A stretch of 64,000 nucleotides of DNA from Brevibacterium sp. UCMA 11754 (GCF_021532275.1 NZ_JACBOT010000025.1:1-64000); one strand, 5' to 3'; shown: positions 50,646-59,944, counted from the first letter of the stretch. A program made the numbers and translations. The notes: generated by a model from the sequence alone, not told the origin.

Positions 50646-51566
50646 TCAGCTGGTCTTCTTCGCCGGCTGGGCGAAGACCGAGGACGGGAAGGCCCCTGAC
50701 TGCGCCAGCACCTTGATCAGACTGCGGCTGGGAGACACGAGTGCCTCGATCTCCTCATCGGTCAATGCTGACCAGGCGGCGGCCACGGTGCCGTCGGTGA
50801 GCTGTTCGACCTGTTCCTTCAGGTCACGTCCTGCATCGGTGATGGCAGGCAGGTCGAAGCCGCGTTCGTCTTCACCGACGGTGAGGAGACCGGCTTCGGC
50901 CAGGCGTGCCTGCGCAGCCTTCCATTCCTCATCGGTGTATCCGCGGGTCTTCTGTGCCGCACGCGGTTTGAAGGAGGCACCCGTGGCGACGTCGAGCATA
51001 AGTGCGTCGATGCCCGGAACACCCGCAGTCACGAGCGAGGCGACATGACCGTCGCCGCGGAATTCCCTGGCGATGGTGGCCACGTTCCACAGCTGCTCGA
51101 ATGCGGTCTTCGGCTGATGCGCGGCCAGTGCGTCTGCCGTGGCCTGGGCCAGTGCCCTGCCCGAGAAATCCATGTTCGCCAGCACCGGGGCCATGGCCGT
51201 AGCCAGGTCCGTGGCCGCCTCGGTGAGCAGTGCGATGTCCTCGCGAGCGTCGATGAGCTCGGCCATGAAGGCGGTCACTGCATCGAAGCGCACCTGCACC
51301 ATTGTCTCGGGAGAGACCTTGTCCCACAGCTTCGGGAACTGGGTTGAGAGGTAGGAATGTGAGTAGTTGTAGTAGGCGGCGCTGACGACGCCGGCGTTCA
51401 CACGACCCAACGGGGCAGATCGTGCCACCAGATTCCCTTCGACCCCGGGCTCGAGTCCGTGCTTGGCATATTCCCGGCCCACGGTCTCGGAGAAGTACAT
51501 GGCCGAGTGGAATGAGTTGAGGCGGGAGGAGACGGTCCTGATGTTCTGCGTGCGCTGCGAGTTCAT
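50646..51566 (-). CDS. SCO6745-type protein
   Basis: 306 residues, matches the SCO6745 (formerly SalK) family of actinobacterial proteins: an all-helical N-terminus with SFHSAMYFSETVGREYAKHG, and a MarR-like helix-turn-helix near the C-terminus (LAEAGLLTVGEDERGFDLPA; AITDAGRDLKEQVEQLTDG). No enzyme activity is assigned. ATG 51566 (MNSQRTQNIRTVSSRL) is used; the frame runs upstream to 51980 without support. It faces the SulP gene and shares a strand with lutR. Confidence 0.8.
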   Translation of the reverse strand: MNSQRTQNIRTVSSRLNSFHSAMYFSETVGREYAKHGLEPGVEGNLVARSAPLGRVNAGVVSAAYYNYSHSYLSTQFPKLWDKVSPETMVQVRFDAVTAFMAELIDAREDIALLTEAATDLATAMAPVLANMDFSGRALAQATADALAAHQPKTAFEQLWNVATIAREFRGDGHVASLVTAGVPGIDALMLDVATGASFKPRAAQKTRGYTDEEWKAAQARLAEAGLLTVGEDERGFDLPAITDAGRDLKEQVEQLTDGTVAAAWSALTDEEIEALVSPSRSLIKVLAQSGAFPSSVFAQPAKKTS

Positions 51567-51603
51567 GGTGCCAATCCTAAGGTCAGGTGGTCGCATCTTC
51601 CGG

Positions 51604-52350
51604 TCAACGATCAGCTGCGTCGATGCCTGTGGTCGTGGCGAACCAGTGGATGTGGGCCGCGCATTCGCGCCGGGCCCGGTCGGCATCGCCGACGAGAATG
51701 CTGTCGAGGAGACCGGCGTGTTGCCTCGTGAGTTCGGCCTGCACCCAGGGCCAGTCGTCGGTGGCGTCGGCAGCCGCGGAGACATAGTCGAGGATACTGC
51801 TCGACAGTGAGGCGAGGATGATGTCGGTGACCGGATTTCCTGCCGCGGCACACAGTTCACGATGGAATCTGGCGTCGAGATCATGGAAGCGCTCTTTGTC
51901 GATGCCGGGGTCGCGCATCTCGGCCAGGAGTTCACCGGCTCGCCTGAGGTTGACATCGCTGGGTCCAGGTGCCCGTGCATTCGGACCGGCCTCGTCTTGG
52001 GCGACGGCCTTCGCGGCGCTGGCGACTGCTTCGGATTCGAGGACGACGCGCGTCGTCAGCACGTCTGCGGGGACGATATGCCGGGCCGAGACATGAAGCT
52101 TCAGTGCCCGTGACAGGCCCACCGCAGGTTCGGAGACGATGACCGATCCGGCTCCTGGTCCCGATCCGACAGCGGAGCGGATGAGGCCGACGGCGTCGAG
52201 GATGCGGATGGCCTCTCGCACACTCGACCGGGAGACGTCGAAGCGCTCGGCCAGACTCCTCTCCCCCGGCAGCCGATCTCCGAGGGTGAGGCTGCCGTCG
52301 AGGAATGCACGCTCGATTCCGGCAAGGACAATTTCATAAGCCCTATTCAT
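51604..52350 (-). CDS. FadR/GntR-family regulator of lactate utilisation
   Basis: 248 residues. N-terminal GntR winged helix with LGDRLPGERSLAERFDVSRS and VREAIRILDAVGLI, C-terminal FCD domain with metal-binding residues, including DARFHRELCAAAGNPV. Divergent from lutABC, whose promoter carries an exact TNGTNNNACNA operator, so it most likely represses lutABC in the absence of lactate (LldR/LutR type). ATG 52350 with AAAGGG; the frame upstream to 52497 runs into the divergent promoter. Confidence 0.85.
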   Translation of the reverse strand: MNRAYEIVLAGIERAFLDGSLTLGDRLPGERSLAERFDVSRSSVREAIRILDAVGLIRSAVGSGPGAGSVIVSEPAVGLSRALKLHVSARHIVPADVLTTRVVLESEAVASAAKAVAQDEAGPNARAPGPSDVNLRRAGELLAEMRDPGIDKERFHDLDARFHRELCAAAGNPVTDIILASLSSSILDYVSAAADATDDWPWVQAELTRQHAGLLDSILVGDADRARRECAAHIHWFATTTGIDAADR

Positions 52351-52432
52351 CGTAATTGCCCTTTCACCGTCCGCGAGTTCGGCAGCACGCCCGGTATCTG
52401 CGCGGTCGTCGACGGCATCAGCGCCGAGGTCT

Positions 52433-52467
52433 TTGCTGGGACATCCCCCTATGTTATGGTCTGACCA
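52433..52467 (+). promoter_or_regulatory. lutABC promoter with LldR-type operator
   Basis: -35 TTGCTG (52433-52438) and -10 TATGGT (52455-52460), 16 bp apart. TGGTCTGACCA at 52457-52467 is a perfect palindrome around a central T and fits TNGTNNNACNA, the LldR/FCD consensus. It overlaps the -10, so binding would block the promoter. Confidence 0.75.
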
Positions 52468-52572
52468 CATTTGTGACAAGAACCACTTCCGTCGCATTCG
52501 AGCGGTCCCCGCTCAGGGATCATGCCCCGGATCCGATTCTTGGCACTGCAGGCAACTCGGCTTGGAGGTCAG

Positions 52573-53568
52573 ATGAAGATCGCACTGTTCGCCACGTGCA
52601 TCATCGATGCCATGTATCCGGAGGTCGCGCAGGCGACTGTGACGATTCTGCGCAGGCTGGGTCATGAGGTGATCTTCCCCGAGGGTCAGACCTGCTGCGG
52701 CCAGATGCACATCAACTCGGGAAAGTTCGCGCAGGCCGAACCCGTGATCGCCGCCCACGCCCGCGCCTTCTCCAGCACCGAATGGGATCTCGCCGTCGCA
52801 CCCTCGGCCTCCTGCGTGGCCTCCCTGGGACATCAGCAGCCCATGGTCGCCAGGCGGATGGGCAATGAGGCTCTGGCCACGGAGGCTGCCGACATCGCTG
52901 GACGCACCTACGAACTCTCCCAGCTGCTCACCGATGTCTTAGGAATCGTCGATGCCGCCACTGATCTGGGATCGTATTTCCCGCACCGGGTGACCTACCA
53001 CCCTTCGTGTCACGGGATGCGCCTGCTGCGCCTCGGCGACCGGCAGAGCGATCTGCTGCGTTCGGTGGAGGGGATCGACTACGTCGAACTTCCCCTGGCC
53101 GACGCCTGCTGCGGATTCGGTGGGACATTCTCGGTGAAGAACCCCGAAGTGTCCTCGGCGATGCTCGCAGACAAGATTCGGACCGTCCAGTCCACCGGCG
53201 CCGAGGTGTGCACCGGCGGAGACGCGTCCTGTTTGCTCCACATGGGCGGCGGAATCTCCCGATTCCAACGCACGGGGAACTTCGAGGGCACCCCCGACGT
53301 CACTGCGGTGCATGTGAAGCAGACGAGCGGCAGAGTGGGAGCCGATGACACCACCGATGGCCTCACCGCGGTCGTCGGAGCCGATGACGACGACCATCGT
53401 GTCCCCGGCGAACAGGGCACGCGGCCGCAGGAACCGAGCCTGCAGCAGTCGGGCCTGAGAGTCGGACAGTCGACGGTCCACCTGGCCCGGATCCTGGCGT
53501 CGACGAAGGAGGACCCGCTTCGGGTCCAGAGTGAAGGAGCAACCGTGAGCGGAGGGAGTCTGCGATGA
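52573..53568 (+). CDS. lutA: L-lactate utilisation protein LutA (LldE)
   Basis: (Fe-S) subunit of the L-lactate dehydrogenase complex LutABC, with two CCG domains: QTCCGQMHI and SASCVAS in the first, then YHPSCHGMRLLR, DACCGFGGTF and GDASCLLHM. 331 residues, longer than the usual 240-260: an acidic, Gln-rich stretch of about 60 residues (from KQTSGRVGADDTTDG) is inserted before the final helix VHLARILASTKEDPL. ATG 52573 with GGAGG. lutA, lutB and lutC overlap by 4 nt each. Confidence 0.92.
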   Translation: MKIALFATCIIDAMYPEVAQATVTILRRLGHEVIFPEGQTCCGQMHINSGKFAQAEPVIAAHARAFSSTEWDLAVAPSASCVASLGHQQPMVARRMGNEALATEAADIAGRTYELSQLLTDVLGIVDAATDLGSYFPHRVTYHPSCHGMRLLRLGDRQSDLLRSVEGIDYVELPLADACCGFGGTFSVKNPEVSSAMLADKIRTVQSTGAEVCTGGDASCLLHMGGGISRFQRTGNFEGTPDVTAVHVKQTSGRVGADDTTDGLTAVVGADDDDHRVPGEQGTRPQEPSLQQSGLRVGQSTVHLARILASTKEDPLRVQSEGATVSGGSLR

Positions 53569-55094
53569 CTTTTCTGGGAATGCCGCTGCTGCGGTCCACA
53601 CGTCACGACGACCAGGAGATCCCGGGCGGACAGGGCAACATCGTCGAAGACGAGTCCTTCGCGAAGGTCTCGCACCAGCACCTGTCGAATCAGCAGCTGC
53701 GCAACAACATCGGACATGCGACCGCCACGATCCGCGACAAACGCTCCGAGGTCGTCGCCGAACTCGACGATTGGGAGGCCCTGCGCGAAGCAGGCTCTCG
53801 GGCAAAGAACCAGGTGATGGAGAACCTGCCCGAGTATCTGGCGCAGTTCGAGAAGAACTTCACCGCTGCCGGCGGAGTCATCCACTGGGCCCGGGACGCC
53901 GATGAGGCCAACGCCATCGTCACCGAGCTCGTCGAGGCCAACGCTCCTGTGCTCGAGTCCGGCCGTCGCGAGGTGATCAAGGTGAAGTCAATGGCGACCC
54001 AGGAGATCGGACTCAATGAGCACCTCGAGACCCAGGACATCGACGCCTTCGAAACCGACCTGGCCGAACTCATCGTCCAGCTCGGCGACGATCAGCCCAG
54101 CCACATCCTGGTGCCCGCCATCCACCGCAACCGTGACGAGATCCGCGACATCTTCATGGAGAAGATGCCCGATGCAGGAGAACTGACGAATGAGCCCGCG
54201 GTCCTCGCGGAGGCGGCCCGGAGGCATCTGCGACACAAGTTCCTGACCACGAAGGTCGCGATCTCCGGAGCGAACTTCGGCATCGCCGACACCGGGACGC
54301 TCGGCGTCGTCGAATCAGAGGGCAACGGCCGCATGTGCCTGACCCTGCCGGAGACGCTGATCACGGTGATGGGCATCGAGAAGCTGCTGCCCAGCTTCGA
54401 CGATCTCGAAGTCTTCCTGCAGCTGCTGCCACGCTCCTCGACCGGGGAGCGGATGAACCCCTACACCTCGTTCTGGACGGGAACTACCCCCGGCGATGGC
54501 CCCCAGAACGTCCATCTCGTCCTCCTCGACAACGGACGCACCCGTGCCCTGGCCGATGAGCACGGGCGCAGCGCGCTGAACTGCATCCGATGCTCGGCCT
54601 GCATGAACGTCTGCCCCGTGTATGAGCGCACCGGCGGGCATGCCTACGGGTCGACGTATCCGGGTCCGATCGGTGCGATCCTCTCGCCGCTGATGACCGG
54701 CGTCGAAGCCGAGGAGAACGGCTCGCTGCCCTATGCCTCGAGTCTGTGCGGGGCCTGCTACGACGTATGCCCGGTCAAGATCAACATCCCGGAGATCCTC
54801 GTCCACCTGCGCGGCGAGGACGTCGAGGCCAACCACTCCCCCGTCTCCTCCCAACTCGACGCGGCACTCACCGGTGCCTCATGGATGATGAGCGATGGCA
54901 AGAGGATGGCCGCAGCCGAATCCGGTCTGCCGATCGCCCACGCGGTGGCCGGGGACAAGCAGATCAACTCTCTGCCCGGAATCGCCGGGGCATGGACCTC
55001 GAGCCGCGATATCCCCGCCCTGCCGGAGAAGAGCTTCAGACAGCTGTGGGCCGAGGATGAGGCCCGCGCAGAGGGAGAGGACGACGAGAGATGA
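53565..55094 (+). CDS. lutB: L-lactate utilisation protein LutB (LldF)
   Basis: 509 residues; ferredoxin-like subunit carrying two [4Fe-4S] clusters: CIRCSACMNVCPVYERTGG (about 344-362) and SLCGACYDVCPVKINIPEI. Upstream part is the LutB/LldF conserved domain with ATIRDKRSEVVAELDDWEAL. ATG 53565 in a 4-nt overlap with lutA. Also the largest subunit and likely electron-transfer hub; the electron acceptor is not visible. Confidence 0.94.
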   Translation: MTFLGMPLLRSTRHDDQEIPGGQGNIVEDESFAKVSHQHLSNQQLRNNIGHATATIRDKRSEVVAELDDWEALREAGSRAKNQVMENLPEYLAQFEKNFTAAGGVIHWARDADEANAIVTELVEANAPVLESGRREVIKVKSMATQEIGLNEHLETQDIDAFETDLAELIVQLGDDQPSHILVPAIHRNRDEIRDIFMEKMPDAGELTNEPAVLAEAARRHLRHKFLTTKVAISGANFGIADTGTLGVVESEGNGRMCLTLPETLITVMGIEKLLPSFDDLEVFLQLLPRSSTGERMNPYTSFWTGTTPGDGPQNVHLVLLDNGRTRALADEHGRSALNCIRCSACMNVCPVYERTGGHAYGSTYPGPIGAILSPLMTGVEAEENGSLPYASSLCGACYDVCPVKINIPEILVHLRGEDVEANHSPVSSQLDAALTGASWMMSDGKRMAAAESGLPIAHAVAGDKQINSLPGIAGAWTSSRDIPALPEKSFRQLWAEDEARAEGEDDER

Positions 55095-55843
55095 CGGACA
55101 CCGCACGCGAAGAGATCCTGGGCCGCATCAATCAGGCCCTCGGTCGCCGAGGTGGGGGCGAGTACGTCTCGTCTGCTTCCGGGACCGTCCCCGCAGCTTC
55201 GTCCTCAGCCACCGGACACGCCGGCTCGCACGAAGGCACCGAGGAGAACACGGACCCGGGGGCTCCCGTTGCCGGCGGCGGCACCGTCAATCAGAGTGCG
55301 GACTATCTCCGCACGGGCACGCATGAGGGTGAGGAACTCGTCGAACTCCTCGTGGACCGGTTGGAGGACTACAAGGCCAACGTCCACCGCGTCAGCGGGG
55401 ATCCTGCCGCAACCATCGCGGGACTCCTCGACTCGGGGTCGAACATCGTCGTCCCACGCGGGCTCGACGATTCCTGGCTGCAGTCATTCACCGGTGACAT
55501 CTCGGTCGATTCTCCCGGTCAGGAACTGTCCATCCCCGAACTCGACGCACAGGCGGCAGTGGTGACCGCCTCGGCGGTGGCGATCGCACAGACGGGAACC
55601 ATCGTCCTCGACGGATCGGCGGAGTGTGGCAGGAGGGCGATCACGCTCGTGCCCGATCATCACGTGTGCGTCGTCCGCGTCGCCGATATCGTCGACATCG
55701 TCCCCGAGGGGGTCGCACGTCTGACTCCGGATGCGGCTCTGACGTTCATCTCCGGGCCCTCGGCGACGAGCGACATCGAACTCAAACGTGTCGAAGGCGT
55801 CCACGGTCCGCGCACCCTCGACGTGGTCATCGTCGATACGTGA
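55091..55843 (+). CDS. lutC: L-lactate utilisation protein LutC (LldG)
   Basis: 250 residues, LUD domain. Conserved part: TASAVAIAQTGTIVLDGSAE, then RAITLVPDHHVCVVRVADIV and FISGPSATSDIELKRVEGVH. The N-terminal 80 residues are Ser/Gly/Ala-rich and likely flexible. ATG 55091 overlaps lutB by 4 nt. No lactate permease gene is in the window. Confidence 0.92.
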   Translation: MTDTAREEILGRINQALGRRGGGEYVSSASGTVPAASSSATGHAGSHEGTEENTDPGAPVAGGGTVNQSADYLRTGTHEGEELVELLVDRLEDYKANVHRVSGDPAATIAGLLDSGSNIVVPRGLDDSWLQSFTGDISVDSPGQELSIPELDAQAAVVTASAVAIAQTGTIVLDGSAECGRRAITLVPDHHVCVVRVADIVDIVPEGVARLTPDAALTFISGPSATSDIELKRVEGVHGPRTLDVVIVDT

Positions 55844-55892
55844 GTCGGCCCCGGCACGACACAGGCAATCGCTGTACGGGAGAATGGGGTCC

Positions 55893-56621
55893 ATGATGAC
55901 GGCGCCAACTCTTGAGTACCCGCACGAACCGCCTCGACGGAGATCTCGCCGGACGACGCTCATCGTCACCGCGGTCATCGTCGTGGCCACCCTCCTTGTC
56001 GGCTTCATCGCCGCCGACCGGGTGGTCGACTTCACCACCGAACAGAAGATCGCCGCCGGACTCGAGCCCTACGGCGATGCCGATGTGAACGTCGAGGGCT
56101 TCCCTGTGCTGACGCAGATGGCCGGGGGAACTCTCGACACCGTTCATGTCACTGCTGATCGGGCGCAGTATGAGAACGTCGACTTCACCGACGTCGATGC
56201 CAAAGCCTTCGACGTTCCCGTCGACACCTCACGTCCGATCGGCACGGTTGAGGCGAGCGCGGTGATTCCGCTGTCGACGATCGACTCGCTGGCCACCGAA
56301 CACGCCTCGCTGCCCGAGGGCATGTCATTCACCACGATCGACGGCGGGCTCTACCTCAAAGGTTCGCTGCTCGGACAGGATCTGCTCATCGGCATCGAAA
56401 CGAAGGCTGAGTCACGGCGGGTCGTGGTCAATGCCACGACGATCAGACTCGGATCCGCCGAGGTCGACATCGACTCGCTCCCCTCGTTTCTGACCTCGTC
56501 GATCTCAGACATCGTCATCGACCTCGATTTCCTGCCCGCCGGCCTCGAGCTCACTGACATCGAGGCCGCTGATGCCGGTCTGAAGATCAGCCTCCACGGC
56601 ACCGGCGTCTCCGTGAACTGA
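55893..56621 (+). CDS. DUF2993 (LmeA-like) secreted or anchored lipid-binding protein
   Basis: 242 residues. A basic N-terminus then a TM at about 20-42 (TLIVTAVIVVATLLVGFIAA), followed by the DUF2993 domain: DFTTEQKIAAGLEPYGDADV, DVNVEGFPVLTQMAGGTLDT and near the end ISDIVIDLDFLPAGLELTDI. In mycobacteria LmeA of this family binds phospholipid in the cell envelope; here that is inference. ATG 55893 is used; ATGs at 55884 and 55896 are alternatives. Confidence 0.85.
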   Translation: MMTAPTLEYPHEPPRRRSRRTTLIVTAVIVVATLLVGFIAADRVVDFTTEQKIAAGLEPYGDADVNVEGFPVLTQMAGGTLDTVHVTADRAQYENVDFTDVDAKAFDVPVDTSRPIGTVEASAVIPLSTIDSLATEHASLPEGMSFTTIDGGLYLKGSLLGQDLLIGIETKAESRRVVVNATTIRLGSAEVDIDSLPSFLTSSISDIVIDLDFLPAGLELTDIEAADAGLKISLHGTGVSVN

Positions 56622-56957
56622 GCCGGGGACGACTCGGAGCAGACTCTGAATGAATGTGCGAGACCATCCTGTTTTCGCATAGACTGACCGTGATGACTCC
56701 CACGATGCTCGGCGCCGTCTTCACACCGAAAGTGTGGGTCCTGGGACACCCGGGCACCAACGGCTACATCACGTCGTGGGGCATGATGCTGTCGGGGACA
56801 GCTCCACTTCTGGTCGGAGAACGACTCCGGCCCACCTTCTGAGCAGACCGTCAAAAGCACGACCGCCTCGGCGCTTGATCACTGATCGCTCTGACAGAGC
56901 ACCCGCACACATTTCGGGCCGGAGAAGCACATCTTCCGGCAACGAAATGGAATCACC
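56622..56957. other. leader region of nhaA
   Basis: 336 bp with the small frame below. Just before nhaA is a hairpin CCGGA-GA..TC-TTCCGG (about 56921-56941), and earlier CACAC-CGAAA-GTGTG (56724-56738). The long, structured leader of a Na+/H+ antiporter gene makes a cation-sensing RNA possible, but I cannot match it to a known motif. Confidence 0.4.
56693..56842 (+). CDS. possible 49-residue leaderless peptide upstream of nhaA
   Basis: ATG 56693 follows TAGACT with 7 nt between, the same spacing as the other leaderless genes here. The product starts MTPTMLGAVFTPKVWVLGHP and has a hydrophobic middle (YITSWGMMLSGTAPLLVG). No family, no Shine-Dalgarno. It may be a real small protein, a leader peptide for nhaA, or chance. 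Confidence 0.35.
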   Translation: MTPTMLGAVFTPKVWVLGHPGTNGYITSWGMMLSGTAPLLVGERLRPTF

Positions 56958-58247
56958 GTGACTTCACCATCTCCAGCACCTGCCACCGGCTTTCGCCTGT
57001 TCGCGTCTCTGCGCAGGGACACCGTCGGCGGCGGACTCCTCATCATCGCCGCCGTCGTGGCCCTCATCTGGGCGAACTCTCCCCTCGCGGACTCATACTT
57101 CGCTCTCAGAGGCGTCGAGGTCGGCCCCGCCGCCTGGCACTTGCAGCTGAGCCTGGGAACCTGGGCTGCCGACGGCCTGCTCGCGATCTTCTTCTTCCTC
57201 GTCGGGGTGGAGCTGAAGACCGAATTCACCCACGGCGATCTGCGCAGCTTCCGCACTGCCATCGTCCCGATCACCGCCGCAGCCGGCGGCGTCATCGTCC
57301 CTGCCCTCATCTACACAGCTCTCCTGATCTCCCACCCGGAGACGCTGCGCGGGTGGGCGATTCCCACGGCCACGGACATCGCATTCGCCGTCGCGATCCT
57401 CGCGATCATCGGCTCCCATCTGCCCAAGGCTCTGCGCATCTTCCTCCTCACCCTCGCCGCCGTCGATGACCTGCTGGCGATCGGCATCATCGCCGTCTTC
57501 TACACCGATACGATCTCCCTCGTTCCACTCCTGGCAGCTGTCGCGGTCATCGTCGTCTACGGTCTCATCGCCGCTCGCTTCAGAACGTTCTTCGTCGACC
57601 GAGCCCGGGCTGCGTGGATGATTCTGCTGCCCATCGGGCTCATCGCCTGGGCGCTCATGCACGCCTCCGGTGTCCATGCGACGATTGCCGGTGTGCTGCT
57701 CGGGTTCATGATCCCCGCCCTGGCCAGCCGCCGGCGCAGAGGTCAGGATCGGCAGGCAGATGACGATCACCGCCCGAACCTCGCCGAGGTGCTCGAACAC
57801 CGCCTGCGGCCACTGTCCGCGGGATTCGCGGTGCCCGTGTTCGCATTCTTCGCCGCGGGTGTGGCTGTGGGCGGACTCGAGGGTCTGGCCACTGCGTTCT
57901 CCCAGCCGTTGACCTTTGCAATCATCGCGGCCCTGGTCCTCGGCAAACCGTTGGGGATCCTGGCGTCGACGTGGCTGGTCACCAGATTCACCTCGGCGGG
58001 CGTGGACCCGAATCTGAAGTGGCCGGATCTGGCCGGTGTCGGTCTGCTCGCCGGAATCGGGTTCACGGTCTCCCTCCTCGTCGCCGAGCTCAGCTTCATC
58101 CCCGGCTCCCCCGAACACGATTATGCGAAGGTCGCAATCCTCAGCGCCTCGGTCATCGCCGCCCTGTCGGCCATGCTGGTCTTGGGCAGCAGGAACTCTC
58201 GGTACCGCAAGGCTGAGGGCGCTACCCTGGGTGTGGTCCACCGCTGA
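56958..58247 (+). CDS. nhaA: Na+/H+ antiporter NhaA
   Basis: Membrane antiporter exchanging Na+ (or Li+) for H+, salt and pH tolerance. 429 residues, about 12 TM segments. Key sequences: GLLAIFFFLVGVELKTEFTH, PTATDIAFAVAIL and the ion-site aspartate pair in LTLAAVDDLLAIGIIAVFY; end GVGLLAGIGFTVSLLVAELSF. A charged loop RRRRGQDRQADDDHRPN near residue 265 is longer than usual. GTG 56958; no strong ribosome-binding site seen. Confidence 0.94.
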   Translation: MTSPSPAPATGFRLFASLRRDTVGGGLLIIAAVVALIWANSPLADSYFALRGVEVGPAAWHLQLSLGTWAADGLLAIFFFLVGVELKTEFTHGDLRSFRTAIVPITAAAGGVIVPALIYTALLISHPETLRGWAIPTATDIAFAVAILAIIGSHLPKALRIFLLTLAAVDDLLAIGIIAVFYTDTISLVPLLAAVAVIVVYGLIAARFRTFFVDRARAAWMILLPIGLIAWALMHASGVHATIAGVLLGFMIPALASRRRRGQDRQADDDHRPNLAEVLEHRLRPLSAGFAVPVFAFFAAGVAVGGLEGLATAFSQPLTFAIIAALVLGKPLGILASTWLVTRFTSAGVDPNLKWPDLAGVGLLAGIGFTVSLLVAELSFIPGSPEHDYAKVAILSASVIAALSAMLVLGSRNSRYRKAEGATLGVVHR

Positions 58248-58294
58248 GGACCGCACACCACCGCCACTGACGGCACCACCAGAAAGGCTCAACG

Positions 58295-59593
58295 ATGAGC
58301 ACGATCACCCCCGTAGGCGAACGTTTCGGCTCCGAACTCGCCGAACTCGCAACCCTCGTCGATTCCGAGCGTCCGGGCTGGACGAGGCGGGCGCTGAGCG
58401 AATTCGACATCGCCGGACGCGACTATGCCCGCACCCTGATGAAGCAGGCAGGGCTGGCGACCCGAGTCGACGGGGCGGGAAACGTCATCGGGGTGCTGGC
58501 CGGTCGCCTCGGCGGGCAGGAGATCATGCTCGGGTCCCATACCGACACCGTTGACGGCGGAGGCCGTTTCGATGGGATCACCGGTGTCCTCGGTGCCATC
58601 GAGGTTGTGCGGCTGCTGCGGGAGAACAACGTTCGACTCGACCATGACCTTGTGATCGTGGTCTTCTTCAATGAAGAGCCCAACGACTTCGGCTTCTTCT
58701 GCGTCGGCTCCCGGGCGATGACCGGGCTCGTCGACCGCACCACCCTGGCCGCCACCGACACCACCGGCCGCAGCCTCGCTGCTGCTCTGCCGGACTCCGG
58801 CATCGACCCTGAAGCCTTCTTGGACGCACGCTACGACTTCTCGAAGGTCACCGCCTTCCTCGAACTCCACATCGAGCAGGGACCCGAGCTGGAGCGGATC
58901 GGCAATCGGATCGGCGTCGTTGAGACGATCACCGGCATCAACCACTTCAAGGCGCTCTTCACCGGCCGCCAGGACCATGCCGGCACGACCCCGATGGATG
59001 TCCGTGCCGACCCAGGGTGTGCCGCTGCCGGCACGGTGCTCGCCGTCGAATCGATCGCTGAGTCGGGGACGAACACCCGCGGCACGAGTGGTCAGATCCA
59101 GTTCACTCCGGAAGCCGTGAACGTCGTCTCGGCCAATGCCAGCGTCGAGGGCGAGTTCCGCGGCCCCGACGGTTCTTGGCTGCATGAGGCACAGCGCAGG
59201 CTCACCGATGCTGCCGGGGAGAATGCTGATAAGCGCGGCGTGCGTGTGGAGATGGAGTGGACGACGGACGATGCGCCCGTGCCCCTGCACGAACCGATCA
59301 CTTCGACCATCGCCGAGGTGGCCGATGACCTTGGTCATTCCAGGGCCACAATGTTCTCCGGTGCCGGCCACGACGCGGGAATCATCGCCGCCAAGACGCA
59401 GGTGGGCATGATCTTCGTTCCCTCCCATGATGGCCGCAGCCACTGTCCCGAGGAATTCACCGAACTCGATGACATCCTGCCGGGAATCGAGGTCCTGCTC
59501 GAGACCGTGCTGCGCCTCGACGGAGCTGCGCCTGCAGGCGGGCCTGCAGCTTCCGGTGGGGCCGCGCGGTCAGGTGGAGCACAGTCGATATGA
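58295..59593 (+). CDS. M20-type amidohydrolase (N-carbamoyl-amino acid / allantoate amidohydrolase-like)
   Basis: 432 residues. Metal-binding blocks: GSHTDTVDGGGRFDGITGVL, FFNEEPNDFGFFCVGSRAMT, ELHIEQGPELERIG, and QDHAGTTPMDVRAD. The last 20 residues are Gly/Ala-rich. Family members remove carbamoyl groups from amino acids or allantoate; which one is undecided. ATG 58295; CAGAAAGG about 10 nt upstream may serve as ribosome-binding site. It stands alone, with no hydantoinase gene near it. Confidence 0.85.
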   Translation: MSTITPVGERFGSELAELATLVDSERPGWTRRALSEFDIAGRDYARTLMKQAGLATRVDGAGNVIGVLAGRLGGQEIMLGSHTDTVDGGGRFDGITGVLGAIEVVRLLRENNVRLDHDLVIVVFFNEEPNDFGFFCVGSRAMTGLVDRTTLAATDTTGRSLAAALPDSGIDPEAFLDARYDFSKVTAFLELHIEQGPELERIGNRIGVVETITGINHFKALFTGRQDHAGTTPMDVRADPGCAAAGTVLAVESIAESGTNTRGTSGQIQFTPEAVNVVSANASVEGEFRGPDGSWLHEAQRRLTDAAGENADKRGVRVEMEWTTDDAPVPLHEPITSTIAEVADDLGHSRATMFSGAGHDAGIIAAKTQVGMIFVPSHDGRSHCPEEFTELDDILPGIEVLLETVLRLDGAAPAGGPAASGGAARSGGAQSI

Positions 59594-59638
59594 CTAAGAT
59601 CGGTGGTGACAGGACCGTCTGCTGAGAAGGGCTACACC

Positions 59639-59944
59639 ATGCCATTCGACAAGTTCATCAACAAGGCCAAGAACCTAGCCAACGACCCGAAGGTCCGCGA
59701 AAAGCTCAACTCCGAAAAGGGAGAGAAGACCACTGATTCGATTCTCGACAAGGCCGCAGGTGTCGCCGAATCACTGACCAACGGCAAGCACACCGAGAAG
59801 ATCCAGAAGGCCCGAGACGCCGCCGACCGCGCCGTCGGCAGTGATGGCAAGTCGGAGGACAACCAGCCCGATGGCCAGCGTCCGGCCAGCGAACAGCGAC
59901 CCGATGTGAATCGTCGCAACGACGAGGGCGAAACTCACCCCTGA
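59639..59944 (+). CDS. MT0933-type small antitoxin-like protein
   Basis: 101 residues, helical and charged: MPFDKFINKAKNLANDPKVR, then KTTDSILDKAAGVAESLTNG, with a hydrophilic C-terminal tail. It resembles the MT0933 antitoxin family of actinobacteria; no toxin gene is adjacent, so a stand-alone role is likely. ATG 59639 with GAGAAGGG. A terminator follows. Confidence 0.7.
   Translation: MPFDKFINKAKNLANDPKVREKLNSEKGEKTTDSILDKAAGVAESLTNGKHTEKIQKARDAADRAVGSDGKSEDNQPDGQRPASEQRPDVNRRNDEGETHP

Noticed and set aside
56724..56738. tRNA or small RNA gene before nhaA
   Set aside because: Only isolated short stems; no cloverleaf, CCA end or known RNA sequence.
59639..59944. Toxin-antitoxin pair
   Set aside because: An MT0933-like protein is present but neither neighbour resembles a toxin, and a terminator follows directly.
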